NCBI GenBank assembly: GCA_937974245.1
Contig: CALJKV010000003.1
Coordinates: forward strand, 1-14,773
Direction of reading: 5' to 3'
Length of the DNA: 14,773 nucleotides
From: an uncultured Chloroflexota bacterium
GTDB taxonomy: Bacteria; Chloroflexota; Anaerolineae; Aggregatilineales; Phototrophicaceae
Each line of letters begins with the position of its first letter. Within the stretch, counting starts at the first letter, position 1. The position numbers were made by a program, and so were the translations under genes. This document shows, piece by piece, positions 1 through 6,372 of this stretch. The notes under the pieces were generated by a model that worked only from the letters and a program-made list of their open reading frames with translations, was not told the origin of the DNA and did not search any database.

Positions 1-128
1 AGGTGCGCACGATGTGGCCGATAGCTGGGTGGCGACGATGTCCCCGATAAATACAAGATTCAGTTGCAGGAAGACCGGAGGTGTGATACAGTTTGAGTGT
101 CCAGTTCAAAAAGTATCACTTCTGCTAG

Positions 129-156
129 CCCACCCGCGTCCATGGAGTGGGTTTTT
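129..156 (+). terminator. Possible rho-independent terminator (plus strand)
   Basis: CCCAC (129-133) pairs with GTGGG (147-151), leaving a 13-nt loop, and five T residues follow at once (152-156). It would end a plus-strand transcript entering from the left edge. The stem is short, so this is tentative. Otherwise positions 1-200 hold no reading frame I can recognise. Confidence 0.35.
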
Positions 157-200
157 CCTTTTCTGGTGGGGAACGACTTTTGCTCATATTCGGCCTCCGA

Positions 201-224
201 AAAGGTTCACGTGCGTGAACCTTT
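201..224 (-). terminator. Palindrome at the parB stop codon: terminator or parS-like site
   Basis: AAAGGTTCAC (201-210) and GTGAACCTTT (215-224) form a perfect 10-bp stem with loop GTGC. The parB stop codon (223-225, minus strand) lies in the stem. On the minus strand the stem is followed by TTTTCGG, so the U-tract is weak. The inner halves TTCACG and CGTGAA resemble the half-sites of the bacterial parS centromere (TGTTTCACG / CGTGAAACA), but are set apart by two extra bases. Either reading fits; both could be true. Confidence 0.5.
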
Positions 225-1425
225 AACTCTCATTTCCTAAGTAGCGATCAACTTCTGTCAATAGCTTTTGCAGAGCATAAAGACGTGCCCGTGCGATAGC
301 TACATCCCCTTCCTGCTGAATCAAGGCTCGTGCGATATCATGGGGAGTAGTAGAACTGATCGAATTGGCAATCTTTGCGACTCTCACTGCTTGCGGAGAG
401 AGTTTTTCGAGAGGATCACTTGCACTATCGATCAGACTATCGCTGTTACAGAGTTCCTGCACCTGCCTGCTTGTCAGGTTGAAGTCAATGATTTGCCGAA
501 CGACTTCAGCATGGTATTCAGGGGCAATCATCGTAATGGGGCGCAATCTGTATTCCTCAATATTGTGCCTATCTGCCAACTCCATTGCCTCATCCGACAG
601 CCGCAGCAGGTTCTTGATGTAGCTGAAATAGCCCTTCTTAACGCCACCCATCGCACTGAGGATTGCCTCGGTGTACTCGCGCTTGCCGCGCAGGTCGATG
701 TTCAGCGCCTGCCGGTAGAAGTCGTTCGGGACAGCGGCATCCGGGATTTCGTAGCCATGCACCGTCAGCAGCAGCAGCGCCGCCTGCCGCGCCAGCGCAA
801 TCGCCGATAGCCCCGACCGCGCCGTGTTCTCCTTCGCCTGCCGGAACACCGATGACCGTTCCGACGGGATGATGATGCATGGGATCATCCCGTCCCCGGT
901 GTACTCCGGCACGAAATCCCGCAGCAGCCACGTCGCCCAGTAGCGCCGCTCCCCCGTCTCGATACGGAACTGCTGCGTCACCCCCTGGGAAACATCCACC
1001 ACCGTCAGTGGATTCACCTGCCCATCATCGCGGATCGTGATGGCGAGGTTGACCAGATCGTGGAGGAGCTGCTCCTCGGGTGATAGGTGGACGGTCTGCT
1101 CCTCATCGCTCTCGTCGTCCGGGTTGGGGAGCAGTTCCAGCACATTGTTGAACGGGCGTCCCCGCTGGCGGGCAGCCACCTGTACCAGCTGCACCAGTTC
1201 CTTCAGCGCCTGGGTCGGCGTCAGGCGGTTGCCGTGGAAGGCGAAGTGGAGTTGCTCTGGCAGCACACGACGCGGCTGCACCGGGTCGGGCCGCACCATC
1301 TCCAGCAGCAGCCGTTCAACCCGCAGTGTGTTGTCCTCGAACTGTTGCGGATTGCCCAGCAACAATTCCTCGGTCACGCTGCCCAGCAGTTCGTCAATCC
1401 GGTGGGTCTGGTTCTTGGGGGGCAT
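223..1425 (-). CDS. parB: ParB-like partition protein, with an insertion in the N-terminal domain
   Basis: A 400-residue protein, probably the DNA-binding partner of the ParA ATPase encoded just upstream. Recognisable ParB/Srx-domain elements are the RPDPVQPRR stretch (about 45-53), LAITIRDDGQVNPL (about 127-140), the GERRYWA nucleotide-binding box (158-164) and ENTARSGLSAIA (199-210), matching the ENxxR motif that precedes the HTH. Residues 240-330 look like the helical ParB DNA-binding region (GYFSYIKNLLRLSDEA). Ordinary ParB proteins join the QPR motif directly to the 'LaxSIrxxGvxqP' helix. Here about 70 residues, including an acidic run (DDESDEE, 103-109), separate them. The start overlaps the parA stop codon as TAATG, indicating translational coupling. 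The gene ends at the palindrome at 201-224. The family is clear. Whether it serves a chromosome, plasmid or integrated element cannot be told from the window. Confidence 0.85.
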   Translation of the reverse strand: MPPKNQTHRIDELLGSVTEELLLGNPQQFEDNTLRVERLLLEMVRPDPVQPRRVLPEQLHFAFHGNRLTPTQALKELVQLVQVAARQRGRPFNNVLELLPNPDDESDEEQTVHLSPEEQLLHDLVNLAITIRDDGQVNPLTVVDVSQGVTQQFRIETGERRYWATWLLRDFVPEYTGDGMIPCIIIPSERSSVFRQAKENTARSGLSAIALARQAALLLLTVHGYEIPDAAVPNDFYRQALNIDLRGKREYTEAILSAMGGVKKGYFSYIKNLLRLSDEAMELADRHNIEEYRLRPITMIAPEYHAEVVRQIIDFNLTSRQVQELCNSDSLIDSASDPLEKLSPQAVRVAKIANSISSTTPHDIARALIQQEGDVAIARARLYALQKLLTEVDRYLGNES

Positions 1426-2249
1426 TACGCACCTCCCTGGGCGATGCGCTGCACCAGCCTGCCGACAAACTGGGCGTAGGCTTTGCTGGCCGGGGCTTTC
1501 GGGTCGTAGCTGAAGATGCTCAGGTGGTTCTGATGGGCATACGATACCGCTTCGTTCGACGGGATCACGCCGACCAGCAGCTTGCCGAGGACAGAATGCC
1601 CTTTGAGTTCGTTGAGCAGGTGGTTGTGGCCTCGGATGCGGCTGTTCATCTTGGTGACGAGGATGCCACTCACGCGCAGGTTCTGGATGCGCCAGCCCTC
1701 GCGGATGTCGTTGATCTTCCCGATCACGCTCATCAGACCGACCGTTTCGAGATAACGTGGTTCAACCGGCACAATCGCATCCGTCGCCGCGATCAGCCCC
1801 ATCTCGGTCATGAGCGAGAATGAGGGGCGCGTGTCAATCACGATGGCGGCATAGCGGTTGGCAATCCGGCTGAGGGGGTCGGCCAGGCGATACGGCGCAC
1901 CGGCAATGCCCATCAGTTCACGCTCCGCGCCTTCCAGCATGGGGGAGGCGGGCAGGACGTGCAGGTTCTCATCCCAGGTGGATTGGACAATGCAGTTGAG
2001 CAAGGTCTGAGCGGCGTTCTGGCGGTCGGCCATCAGCACGCTGTACAGGCTGTCATCGGCACCGAAGTCTTTGGTCCCGGTGGTGACGAGGGTGGCATGG
2101 GACTGACTGTCGGTGTCGATCAGCAGGACACGGGGATTGGACGCGCCAGCGCGGCGCAGCATTGAGGCGATGCCGAAGGCGGTATTGGTGGCGGATGTCG
2201 ACTTGCCGACACCCCCTTTGTGGTTGGTGAACACGAAGATACGAGTCAT
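1425..2249 (-). CDS. parA: ParA-family partition ATPase
   Basis: A 274-residue deviant-Walker ATPase. KGGVGKST (11-18) is the ParA/MinD Walker A' motif with signature lysine K11. DTDSQSHAT (45-53) corresponds to the usual DxDPQxxxT, with Ser in place of Pro. VIDTRPS (137-143) fills the Walker B position. There is no N-terminal HTH, so it resembles the short ParA/Soj type. In this family ATP-bound dimers coat the nucleoid and are released by ParB, which moves the DNA that carries parS. A GGAGG ribosome site (2261-2265) lies 11 nt before the ATG. The stop overlaps the parB start by one base. Genes for chromosome replication or gidA/rsmG, which usually sit beside chromosomal parAB, are absent, so a plasmid-derived or mobile-element locus is possible. 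Confidence 0.92.
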   Translation of the reverse strand: MTRIFVFTNHKGGVGKSTSATNTAFGIASMLRRAGASNPRVLLIDTDSQSHATLVTTGTKDFGADDSLYSVLMADRQNAAQTLLNCIVQSTWDENLHVLPASPMLEGAERELMGIAGAPYRLADPLSRIANRYAAIVIDTRPSFSLMTEMGLIAATDAIVPVEPRYLETVGLMSVIGKINDIREGWRIQNLRVSGILVTKMNSRIRGHNHLLNELKGHSVLGKLLVGVIPSNEAVSYAHQNHLSIFSYDPKAPASKAYAQFVGRLVQRIAQGGA

Positions 2250-2320
2250 GATGGGGAAATCCTCCGCAAACTGAAAACGGTGAACGAAACCGCCCCAAAA
2301 ACCAACGAACGCTGAACCCG

Positions 2321-2329
2321 TGTTATGCT
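2321..2329 (+). promoter_or_regulatory. Possible extended -10 promoter for the candidate ncRNA
   Basis: TGTTATGCT fits the extended -10 pattern TGnTATnnT. Transcription would start near 2335-2337, directly in front of the first hairpin of the candidate RNA. No convincing -35 hexamer lies 17 bp upstream, as is usual for extended -10 promoters. Confidence 0.35.
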
Positions 2330-2336
2330 GTGAGAC

Positions 2337-2565
2337 GGGAGTGCCGTTAGCCTCCGCGACGGTGCTTCAAGGTGGGTCGAGGGAGCAACTCCTCTCTCGG
2401 CTCACCGAAAAAGCCAATTCATGATGCGGTTGAGAAACGCACTGCTTCAGCGCGGTGAGGATAAGCGATAGATTGGAGAAACTGCGAATTGGGGGAAAGG
2501 GGAGGTTCGGTTAAGTTCCTGTCCTCCCCGCTAAGAAAGACCGACAGCGCTGTCGGTCTTTTTGC
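2337..2565 (+). ncRNA. Candidate structured non-coding RNA upstream of parA, opposite strand
   Basis: No protein gene fits here, but the plus strand folds into a chain of stems: 2341-2347 with 2359-2365 (7 bp, two G-U); 2371-2385 with 2392-2406 (15 consecutive pairs including three G-U, 6-nt loop); 2414-2420 with 2486-2492 (7 bp, perfect), continued by 2426-2431 with 2480-2485 after a 5-nt bulge; enclosed in it, 2440-2445 with 2452-2457 (6 bp, one G-U); 2499-2505 with 2523-2529 (7 bp, perfect); and the terminator 2536-2561. The G-U pairs would become A-C mismatches on the other strand, so the plus strand is the likely RNA. I compared it by eye with 6S, SRP, RNase P, tmRNA, T-box and common riboswitch cores and saw no match. 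It could also be the leader of a lost downstream gene. Confidence 0.45.
2536..2563 (+). terminator. Strong rho-independent terminator
   Basis: AAAGACCGACAGC (2536-2548) is followed at once by its perfect inverse GCTGTCGGTCTTT (2549-2561), and the T-run is 2559-2563. It is a 13-bp palindrome whose central bases form the loop. On the minus strand it is followed only by TTTCTTA, so plus-strand termination is favoured, though it may also insulate parA. The only plus-strand transcript it could end in this window is the candidate RNA before it. Confidence 0.85.
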
Positions 2566-2597
2566 TTTGTCGGAGATACCGCAGATAATATGCGGAC

Positions 2598-2717
2598 GTG
2601 CCACTGCGGCGCATCTACTGGGTGCGGCAGAAGCTGCGCAAACGCTTTGGCGCCAACACCAACGAACACCTCATCAGCATGGCCGTCAGTGAGGGTTTTG
2701 CGTATGGCGAGCGGTGA
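2598..2717 (+). pseudogene. C-terminal fragment of a LuxR-type HTH protein
   Basis: A 39-codon stretch with good coding character (IYWVRQKLRKRFGANTNEHL, then ISMAVSEGFAYGER and TGA). It resembles the recognition helix and last helix of a LuxR/NarL-type DNA-binding domain (compare 'IrrKLGaxtraeLvxxAi'). The frame is closed by TAA just upstream of 2589, so the start of the domain and any receiver are missing. The GTG at 2598 has no ribosome site. I read it as a relic, although a 39-residue protein cannot be excluded. Its last 13 codons recur, out of frame with the host gene, at 3882-3921. Confidence 0.5.
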
Positions 2718-2731
2718 TGCGTTCGAGAAAA
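2678..2731 (+). repeat. Split direct repeat, copy 1 (uninterrupted)
   Basis: Positions 2678-2717 match 3882-3921 at 39 of 40 bases (only C2683 versus T3887 differs). The next 14 bases (2718-2731, TGCGTTCGAGAAAA) match 3983-3996 exactly. In this copy the two blocks are contiguous. In copy 2 they are separated by 61 nt. The left block is the tail of the HTH fragment. Confidence 0.85.
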
Positions 2732-2839
2732 TCAAGCAGGTGGCGAATATGCAACGGCTGTCAGTGAATGGTATTGTGCTGAGGGATAGGTCTATGCAAA
2801 ATGTTTCAAACACCAAACTATAAAAGAGGTAATCTGATT

Positions 2840-3982
2840 ATGAAATCGAGTAGTAAGTTGTATCTGATAACTCTCGTCTTCGTCATCTCTCTATTGGGAA
2901 ATGCCATATATGCTCAGGAGACCTATCCATCGCCTACTTTTGTAGATTGGAATCCGAATGGACTCTATCAGGCAGTCGGATTTGAAAATGAAGTTCGCCT
3001 GATTGAAGTCAGCACAGGTCAGACAATCCGAATATTTCCATGGTCAGTATCACCACAAGTTCAGGTAAGCCCACAGTGGAGTCCCGATGGTAATAAGCTC
3101 GCGATTGTGAATGGTTCAATCGAAATCTGGGAGCAACCATGGAACTTGGCAAATATAGTACCATACTATGTCATTCCCATAACCTCAACATCACGCGCTT
3201 TTGCATGGTCACCAGACTCAACTCGAATAGCAAGCGCAGACGGTCAAATAATATCTATCTGGCACATAGAAAATCAGGTTGAGGAAAGATTCTTCTATGA
3301 CCAAGGTCTTGACCAAATCCTTGATATCGAATGGGCATCCGAGAATATGTTGTTTGTCTCTAGTACGCTCAATCTCATCATTCTTTTTGATCCAAATACG
3401 GGTATCGTAACCAATTATTATAGTTTGACCAGTCAAGTTCCTGTACCAGCGACATATAGTCTTGATTCAAATCCAGCGGGAACACAGCTTGTTATGGGGA
3501 ATGGTGCAGGTAATATCGATATTTGGACAGACTTTTCACTCACTGACCCATTACAACAATCGCAAACCAAGATATCGATTGAAATGTATGATGTTGTATA
3601 CGATACAGAATGGAATCCTGTAGATAACCTCATAGCGATTCTAGCGGGTAGTGATATACATATTTGGGATTATGAAGCCAATGAAATTATCGAAGTTGTT
3701 ACTACTCCGGGATTTGTTCGTTCTGTTGATTGGAGTCCAGATGGGACACAACTTGCCTACGCTGATGAAAATGGTGTTGTCGAAATCATTGATGTCTCTG
3801 TTTCATGCCTTGCTCCAACCTGCTTGAATGCTCCAATCATTTCCCCAATCAGCGATACAACAGACACCACGCCGACCTTTACATGGTCGTCAGTGAGGGT
3901 TTTGCGTATGGCGAGCGGTGAAAAAGTGCGGCGGATGGCGGTACTGGTGCAACCGAGCTATCCTGCCTGTATCTCCCGCTGA
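2840..3982 (+). CDS. Secreted WD40 beta-propeller protein, 3' end replaced by repeat sequence
   Basis: The ATG at 2840 is preferred over an upstream start at 2801: AGAGG (2825-2829) lies 10 nt before it, and it opens a clean signal peptide (basic MKSSSK, hydrophobic core LYLITLVFVISLLG, cleavage about NAIYA|QE). The mature protein has seven WD40-like blades with motifs such as WSPDG, WSPDS, WNPVD and closing 'IEIW', 'ISIW', 'IDIW', 'IHIW'. After the propeller a linker CLAPTCLNAP leads into TTPTFTWS, the usual start of an Ig/fibronectin-like domain in such proteins. At that point (from 3882) the sequence becomes the second copy of the split repeat, and the last 32 residues or so (SVRVLRMASGE onward) are out-of-frame translation of it. 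The gene is therefore probably a truncated version of a longer secreted protein. The binding target is unknown. Its base composition is clearly AT-richer than the flanking genes. Confidence 0.75.
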   Translation: MKSSSKLYLITLVFVISLLGNAIYAQETYPSPTFVDWNPNGLYQAVGFENEVRLIEVSTGQTIRIFPWSVSPQVQVSPQWSPDGNKLAIVNGSIEIWEQPWNLANIVPYYVIPITSTSRAFAWSPDSTRIASADGQIISIWHIENQVEERFFYDQGLDQILDIEWASENMLFVSSTLNLIILFDPNTGIVTNYYSLTSQVPVPATYSLDSNPAGTQLVMGNGAGNIDIWTDFSLTDPLQQSQTKISIEMYDVVYDTEWNPVDNLIAILAGSDIHIWDYEANEIIEVVTTPGFVRSVDWSPDGTQLAYADENGVVEIIDVSVSCLAPTCLNAPIISPISDTTDTTPTFTWSSVRVLRMASGEKVRRMAVLVQPSYPACISR

Positions 3983-3996
3983 TGCGTTCGAGAAAA
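3882..3996 (+). repeat. Split direct repeat, copy 2, interrupted by 61 nt
   Basis: Left block 3882-3921 and right block 3983-3996 match copy 1 at 2678-2731. Between them lies a GC-rich 61-nt stretch (3922-3982) absent from copy 1. TGA occurs on both sides (3919-3921 and 3980-3982), so the junction looks like a 3-bp duplication or microhomology. This copy interrupts the end of the WD40 gene. Confidence 0.8.
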
Positions 3997-4006
3997 AACG
4001 CTGTAG

Positions 4007-4120
4007 CACACATCGCACCGCCATTACACAGTCTACATTGATCGAAACGGCAATGGAGAATTTCTTCCAAATGATGACGAAAGCATTGATCCTCTTATTG
4101 CCCTAAGTATGCTGCGCTGA
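4007..4120 (+). pseudogene. C-terminal scrap of a secreted protein with a calcium-loop-like motif
   Basis: Open frame with no start codon at its left end, closed by TAG at 4004-4006 and ended by TGA at 4118-4120. It reads HYTVYIDRNGNGEF then LPNDDESIDPLIAL. DRNGNGEFLPND has the Asp/Asn spacing at positions 1, 3, 5 and 12 of an EF-hand or dockerin-type loop. Base use matches the AT-richer genes on either side. It is most simply the original tail of the upstream WD40 gene or of a relative, cut off by the inserted repeat. It ends 11 bp before the next gene, whose ribosome site overlaps this stop codon. Confidence 0.4.
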
Positions 4121-4131
4121 GGAAAAGCACC

Positions 4132-5490
4132 ATGATGATTCGCATTATGATTGTGTTAATTTGTTTGCTGTTTTTAGTGGGTATAAATCCAGGCTATGCA
4201 CAAAGCCTCCCAACCACGATCCCAATTACCATTCCAACGCATGGCTATCTGACTTTTAAAGCTGAACTTAAGCTATTAATGGTTGATACTTATAATGGGA
4301 ACTTACAAATACTGGACGAGGCATCATCGCCAAGCATTGTTAGTGACCCGGTATGGAATTGGGAGGGAGATCAAATTGCCTATAACATTGATCTTGATGT
4401 TTACACTTTGAACCCATTTGCTCCAGGATTGACAAAGAGTTATTTTCCAGATGATCCCAATGCGTCGACCTTTTTAGTTACGAGTTGGAATAGTACAGAT
4501 ACCGGTCTGTTAGGAATAGGAATAGATATCGATTCAACATATTATGACATTCAGTCATTGGATTTAGGAGACAACTCCCGGATTCCATTAAGGAGAGATT
4601 TTGTAGGTAGCACTATTCCCGAGAGTATGTTGCTCGAGTTTGCTGAAACTAGGCGAGCTATTTGGAATCCAGTTTACGGAGAGTGGATGGCGGGGCAGTT
4701 GATTACCTATCCTACAGACACAGCAACGTATGTGGAGAGGCCCTTCACAAATGTCATACTTGTCTTAAACTCCGTTACAGGTGAAACCCACCTTCTAAAT
4801 AGAACTATGACGGAAAATATTTACAGACTACCGCCCAACGCTTGGTCACCAAATGGTAGACAGATCCTTCTAGAAACCGGAGAATTCGGCTCCCACACTC
4901 AAATTGTTTCAGTACTGGATGCAAACGGGATATGGGAGTATGACTTGGGAACAAGTGCGCCTGACCCTCATGAATTGAATATTCTAGGATGGTTGGGGAG
5001 TGGAGACTTGTTCATGACAATTGAACATGAGCGTGAAACAAATGACCAGATATATTCAATCGCTCAAATCATCCAAGGAACGCTGCGTACTGCCGAGTTT
5101 TTCCGCTTACCTGTAAATGCATTGACGACATCTCCTGCAATGATAGTTGGATTAGGGAGTTGGCACCTGACAGCGGACGATGATGAGCGCCAGACATTGT
5201 CCTGCTTGTTCGATCAAGCTCTCCTATCCCGGTTATCAACGGGTAGTCAAGCACGGGTCATTACTCCGTCACTGGATGTATGGGCAGAACCGACATTTGA
5301 AGGTACGCCCATCACACAGCTATCAACCGGCACAGAAATCACGATTATCGGCAGCATAGCCTGTTTCAATTCTGCTGACTATTATCGCCTGTGGCAGGTG
5401 CAGTTGGCTGACAGCACAATTGGTTGGGCGGCGGAGTCAGATATAACCCAGTATTTCCTTGAGCCGGTCACGACATCTCAGCCGGGATGA
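4132..5490 (+). CDS. Secreted beta-propeller-like protein with a C-terminal SH3b domain
   Basis: A 452-residue exported protein. GAGG (4119-4122) lies 9 nt before the ATG. The signal peptide has a hydrophobic core (IMIVLICLLFLVGI) and likely cleavage at GYA|QS. The middle shows WD40/TolB-like strands (DPVWNWEGDQIAY, NAWSPNGRQILLE), which suggest a beta-propeller, although blades are poorly conserved. From about residue 362 it matches the bacterial SH3 pattern common in Chloroflexota surface proteins: SRLSTGSQARVITPS, AEP, then STGTEITIIG, C-containing loop, YYRLWQVQ and GWAAESD, then YFLEP. Such SH3b domains bind cell-wall or other surface polymers; this use here is inferred. Composition is AT-richer than the flanking genes. 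The gene looks intact. An ATGA overlap joins it to a short decayed frame downstream. Substrate or partner unknown. Confidence 0.75.
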   Translation: MMIRIMIVLICLLFLVGINPGYAQSLPTTIPITIPTHGYLTFKAELKLLMVDTYNGNLQILDEASSPSIVSDPVWNWEGDQIAYNIDLDVYTLNPFAPGLTKSYFPDDPNASTFLVTSWNSTDTGLLGIGIDIDSTYYDIQSLDLGDNSRIPLRRDFVGSTIPESMLLEFAETRRAIWNPVYGEWMAGQLITYPTDTATYVERPFTNVILVLNSVTGETHLLNRTMTENIYRLPPNAWSPNGRQILLETGEFGSHTQIVSVLDANGIWEYDLGTSAPDPHELNILGWLGSGDLFMTIEHERETNDQIYSIAQIIQGTLRTAEFFRLPVNALTTSPAMIVGLGSWHLTADDDERQTLSCLFDQALLSRLSTGSQARVITPSLDVWAEPTFEGTPITQLSTGTEITIIGSIACFNSADYYRLWQVQLADSTIGWAAESDITQYFLEPVTTSQPG

Positions 5491-5711
5491 CGCTTGCCGC
5501 GCCAACAGCAGCGGCAGTCACTGAAAAACTGCGCATCACACTGTCAGAACTGCTAACCGAAAACTGGTGTCCTACACCGGTTCGCCACGCCGGATTTGCT
5601 ACGCTGGAACGCAGATGAAGTCGATCTGCGGAGGCGTTCATGCGGCGTGTGTTGGTACGCTATGATGGTTCACCTGTAGACCGCCCGCCACCGCCCCGAC
5701 CAAAACGCTGG
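5487..5711 (+). pseudogene. Decayed short reading frame
   Basis: Starting with ATG overlapping the stop of the previous gene (ATGA), 43 codons (MTLAAPTAAAVTEKLRITL...) run to TGA at 5616-5618. The same frame then continues without further stops to RPPPPRPKRWA and TGA near 5711. A neighbouring frame also looks coding in the middle (LRWNADEVDLRRR). This suggests a small gene damaged by a stop and perhaps a frameshift. GC content here returns to the high level of the flanking genes. I do not recognise the family. Confidence 0.25.
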
Positions 5712-5830
5712 GCGTGAATAACTGCTCGGTGATATGCAGGCAGATAATTTCCCGCACCGGGGCACGTCAATGCCGTTATGGGCTACTGGGAGTATGAACT
5801 ACTGACGGCAAATTCAGCCGCCGACCACCA
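5712..5830. other. Remainder of the spacer 5491-5830
   Basis: The spacer between the SH3b gene and the YjjX gene is 340 bp. Its first two thirds hold the decayed frame listed separately. In the last 120 bp I see no gene, clear terminator or repeat, although plus-strand and minus-strand genes converge here. Confidence 0.4.
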
Positions 5831-6367
5831 TCACGGTTCGAATGTTAAGTCCGGGTTCTTGAAAGGGATAAGCGCCAGCGTGACGGCGTGGGCATAGTAT
5901 TCGGTACGGTCAATCACGTCGCCCGTCAGGATGCCCACCGCGCCGTTGCCCTGTTTCGAGTTGTTGCGGCGGAACACGATATCATCGGCCTCGCCCAATT
6001 CGATCCCCTGGTGAATGAGCGTGACGATCTCCTGCGGCAGCGAGAATGTCGCGGTGCGGCTGCGGCCAACCAGGTCTCCCCACAGAACCACAACCCAGGC
6101 GAAACCGAGCAGGTCATCGCCCCACGCTGAGAGACCCCCTTCAATACCCACCCAGTAAGCCGCCGTTGGCTGCGCAGCACGGGCAGCGGTGGCCCGGTTG
6201 AATGCGCCCCGGTAGGTTTCGTCATCGGTCATTGGCTGGTCACTCACACCGGACGGCACGTCTACCCCCATCACCGTGAATGTTTCGTTCGGGAACAGAC
6301 GGCGGAACCCCTGACGCGCTGCCTCAATCTTAACAGGATTGCGAGAGGCTACAACTACGGTCTGCAT
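5831..6367 (-). CDS. yjjX: Inosine/xanthosine triphosphatase, YjjX family
   Basis: 178 residues, the normal length of this family. The family hydrolyses non-canonical purine triphosphates (ITP, XTP) to diphosphates, keeping them out of nucleic acids. Matching motifs in order: SRNPVK (8-13), the VPSGVSDQPMTDDET stretch (37-51) followed by GAFNRA, GIEGG (74-78), and KQGNGAVGILT (138-148). The start is the ATG at 6365-6367. A longer frame to 6607 exists, but its extra residues are antisense-like translation of the CPBP gene, and the family starts exactly at 'MxxVVVASxNPVK'. The ATG is only 5 bp past the stop of the CPBP gene, with GGGG about 9 nt before it, so the two genes are probably one transcript. 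The cellular link between them is not obvious; co-transcription may be incidental. Confidence 0.9.
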   Translation of the reverse strand: MQTVVVASRNPVKIEAARQGFRRLFPNETFTVMGVDVPSGVSDQPMTDDETYRGAFNRATAARAAQPTAAYWVGIEGGLSAWGDDLLGFAWVVVLWGDLVGRSRTATFSLPQEIVTLIHQGIELGEADDIVFRRNNSKQGNGAVGILTGDVIDRTEYYAHAVTLALIPFKNPDLTFEP

Positions 6368-6372
6368 GATTA

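Noticed and set aside
14..226. 70-codon plus-strand frame at the left edge
   Set aside because: It runs through the candidate terminator and the palindrome and shows no domain; a short alternate frame (25-96) looked somewhat protein-like but is too short to support.
268..810. 180-codon plus-strand frame opposite parB
   Set aside because: It lies wholly opposite a gene with clear ParB motifs and has no recognisable domain.
2600..2606. GCCACTG as a cobalamin-riboswitch box
   Set aside because: The other conserved blocks of a B12 riboswitch are absent and it lies beyond the terminator inside a coding-like fragment.
2678..3996. Insertion sequence or transposon bounded by the repeats
   Set aside because: No transposase or recombinase is encoded between the copies and no terminal inverted repeats are visible; only the duplication itself is supported.
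3918..4106. 62-codon plus-strand frame after the WD40 gene
   Set aside because: It spans the repeat joint and continues in a frame different from the more protein-like 4007-4120 stretch.
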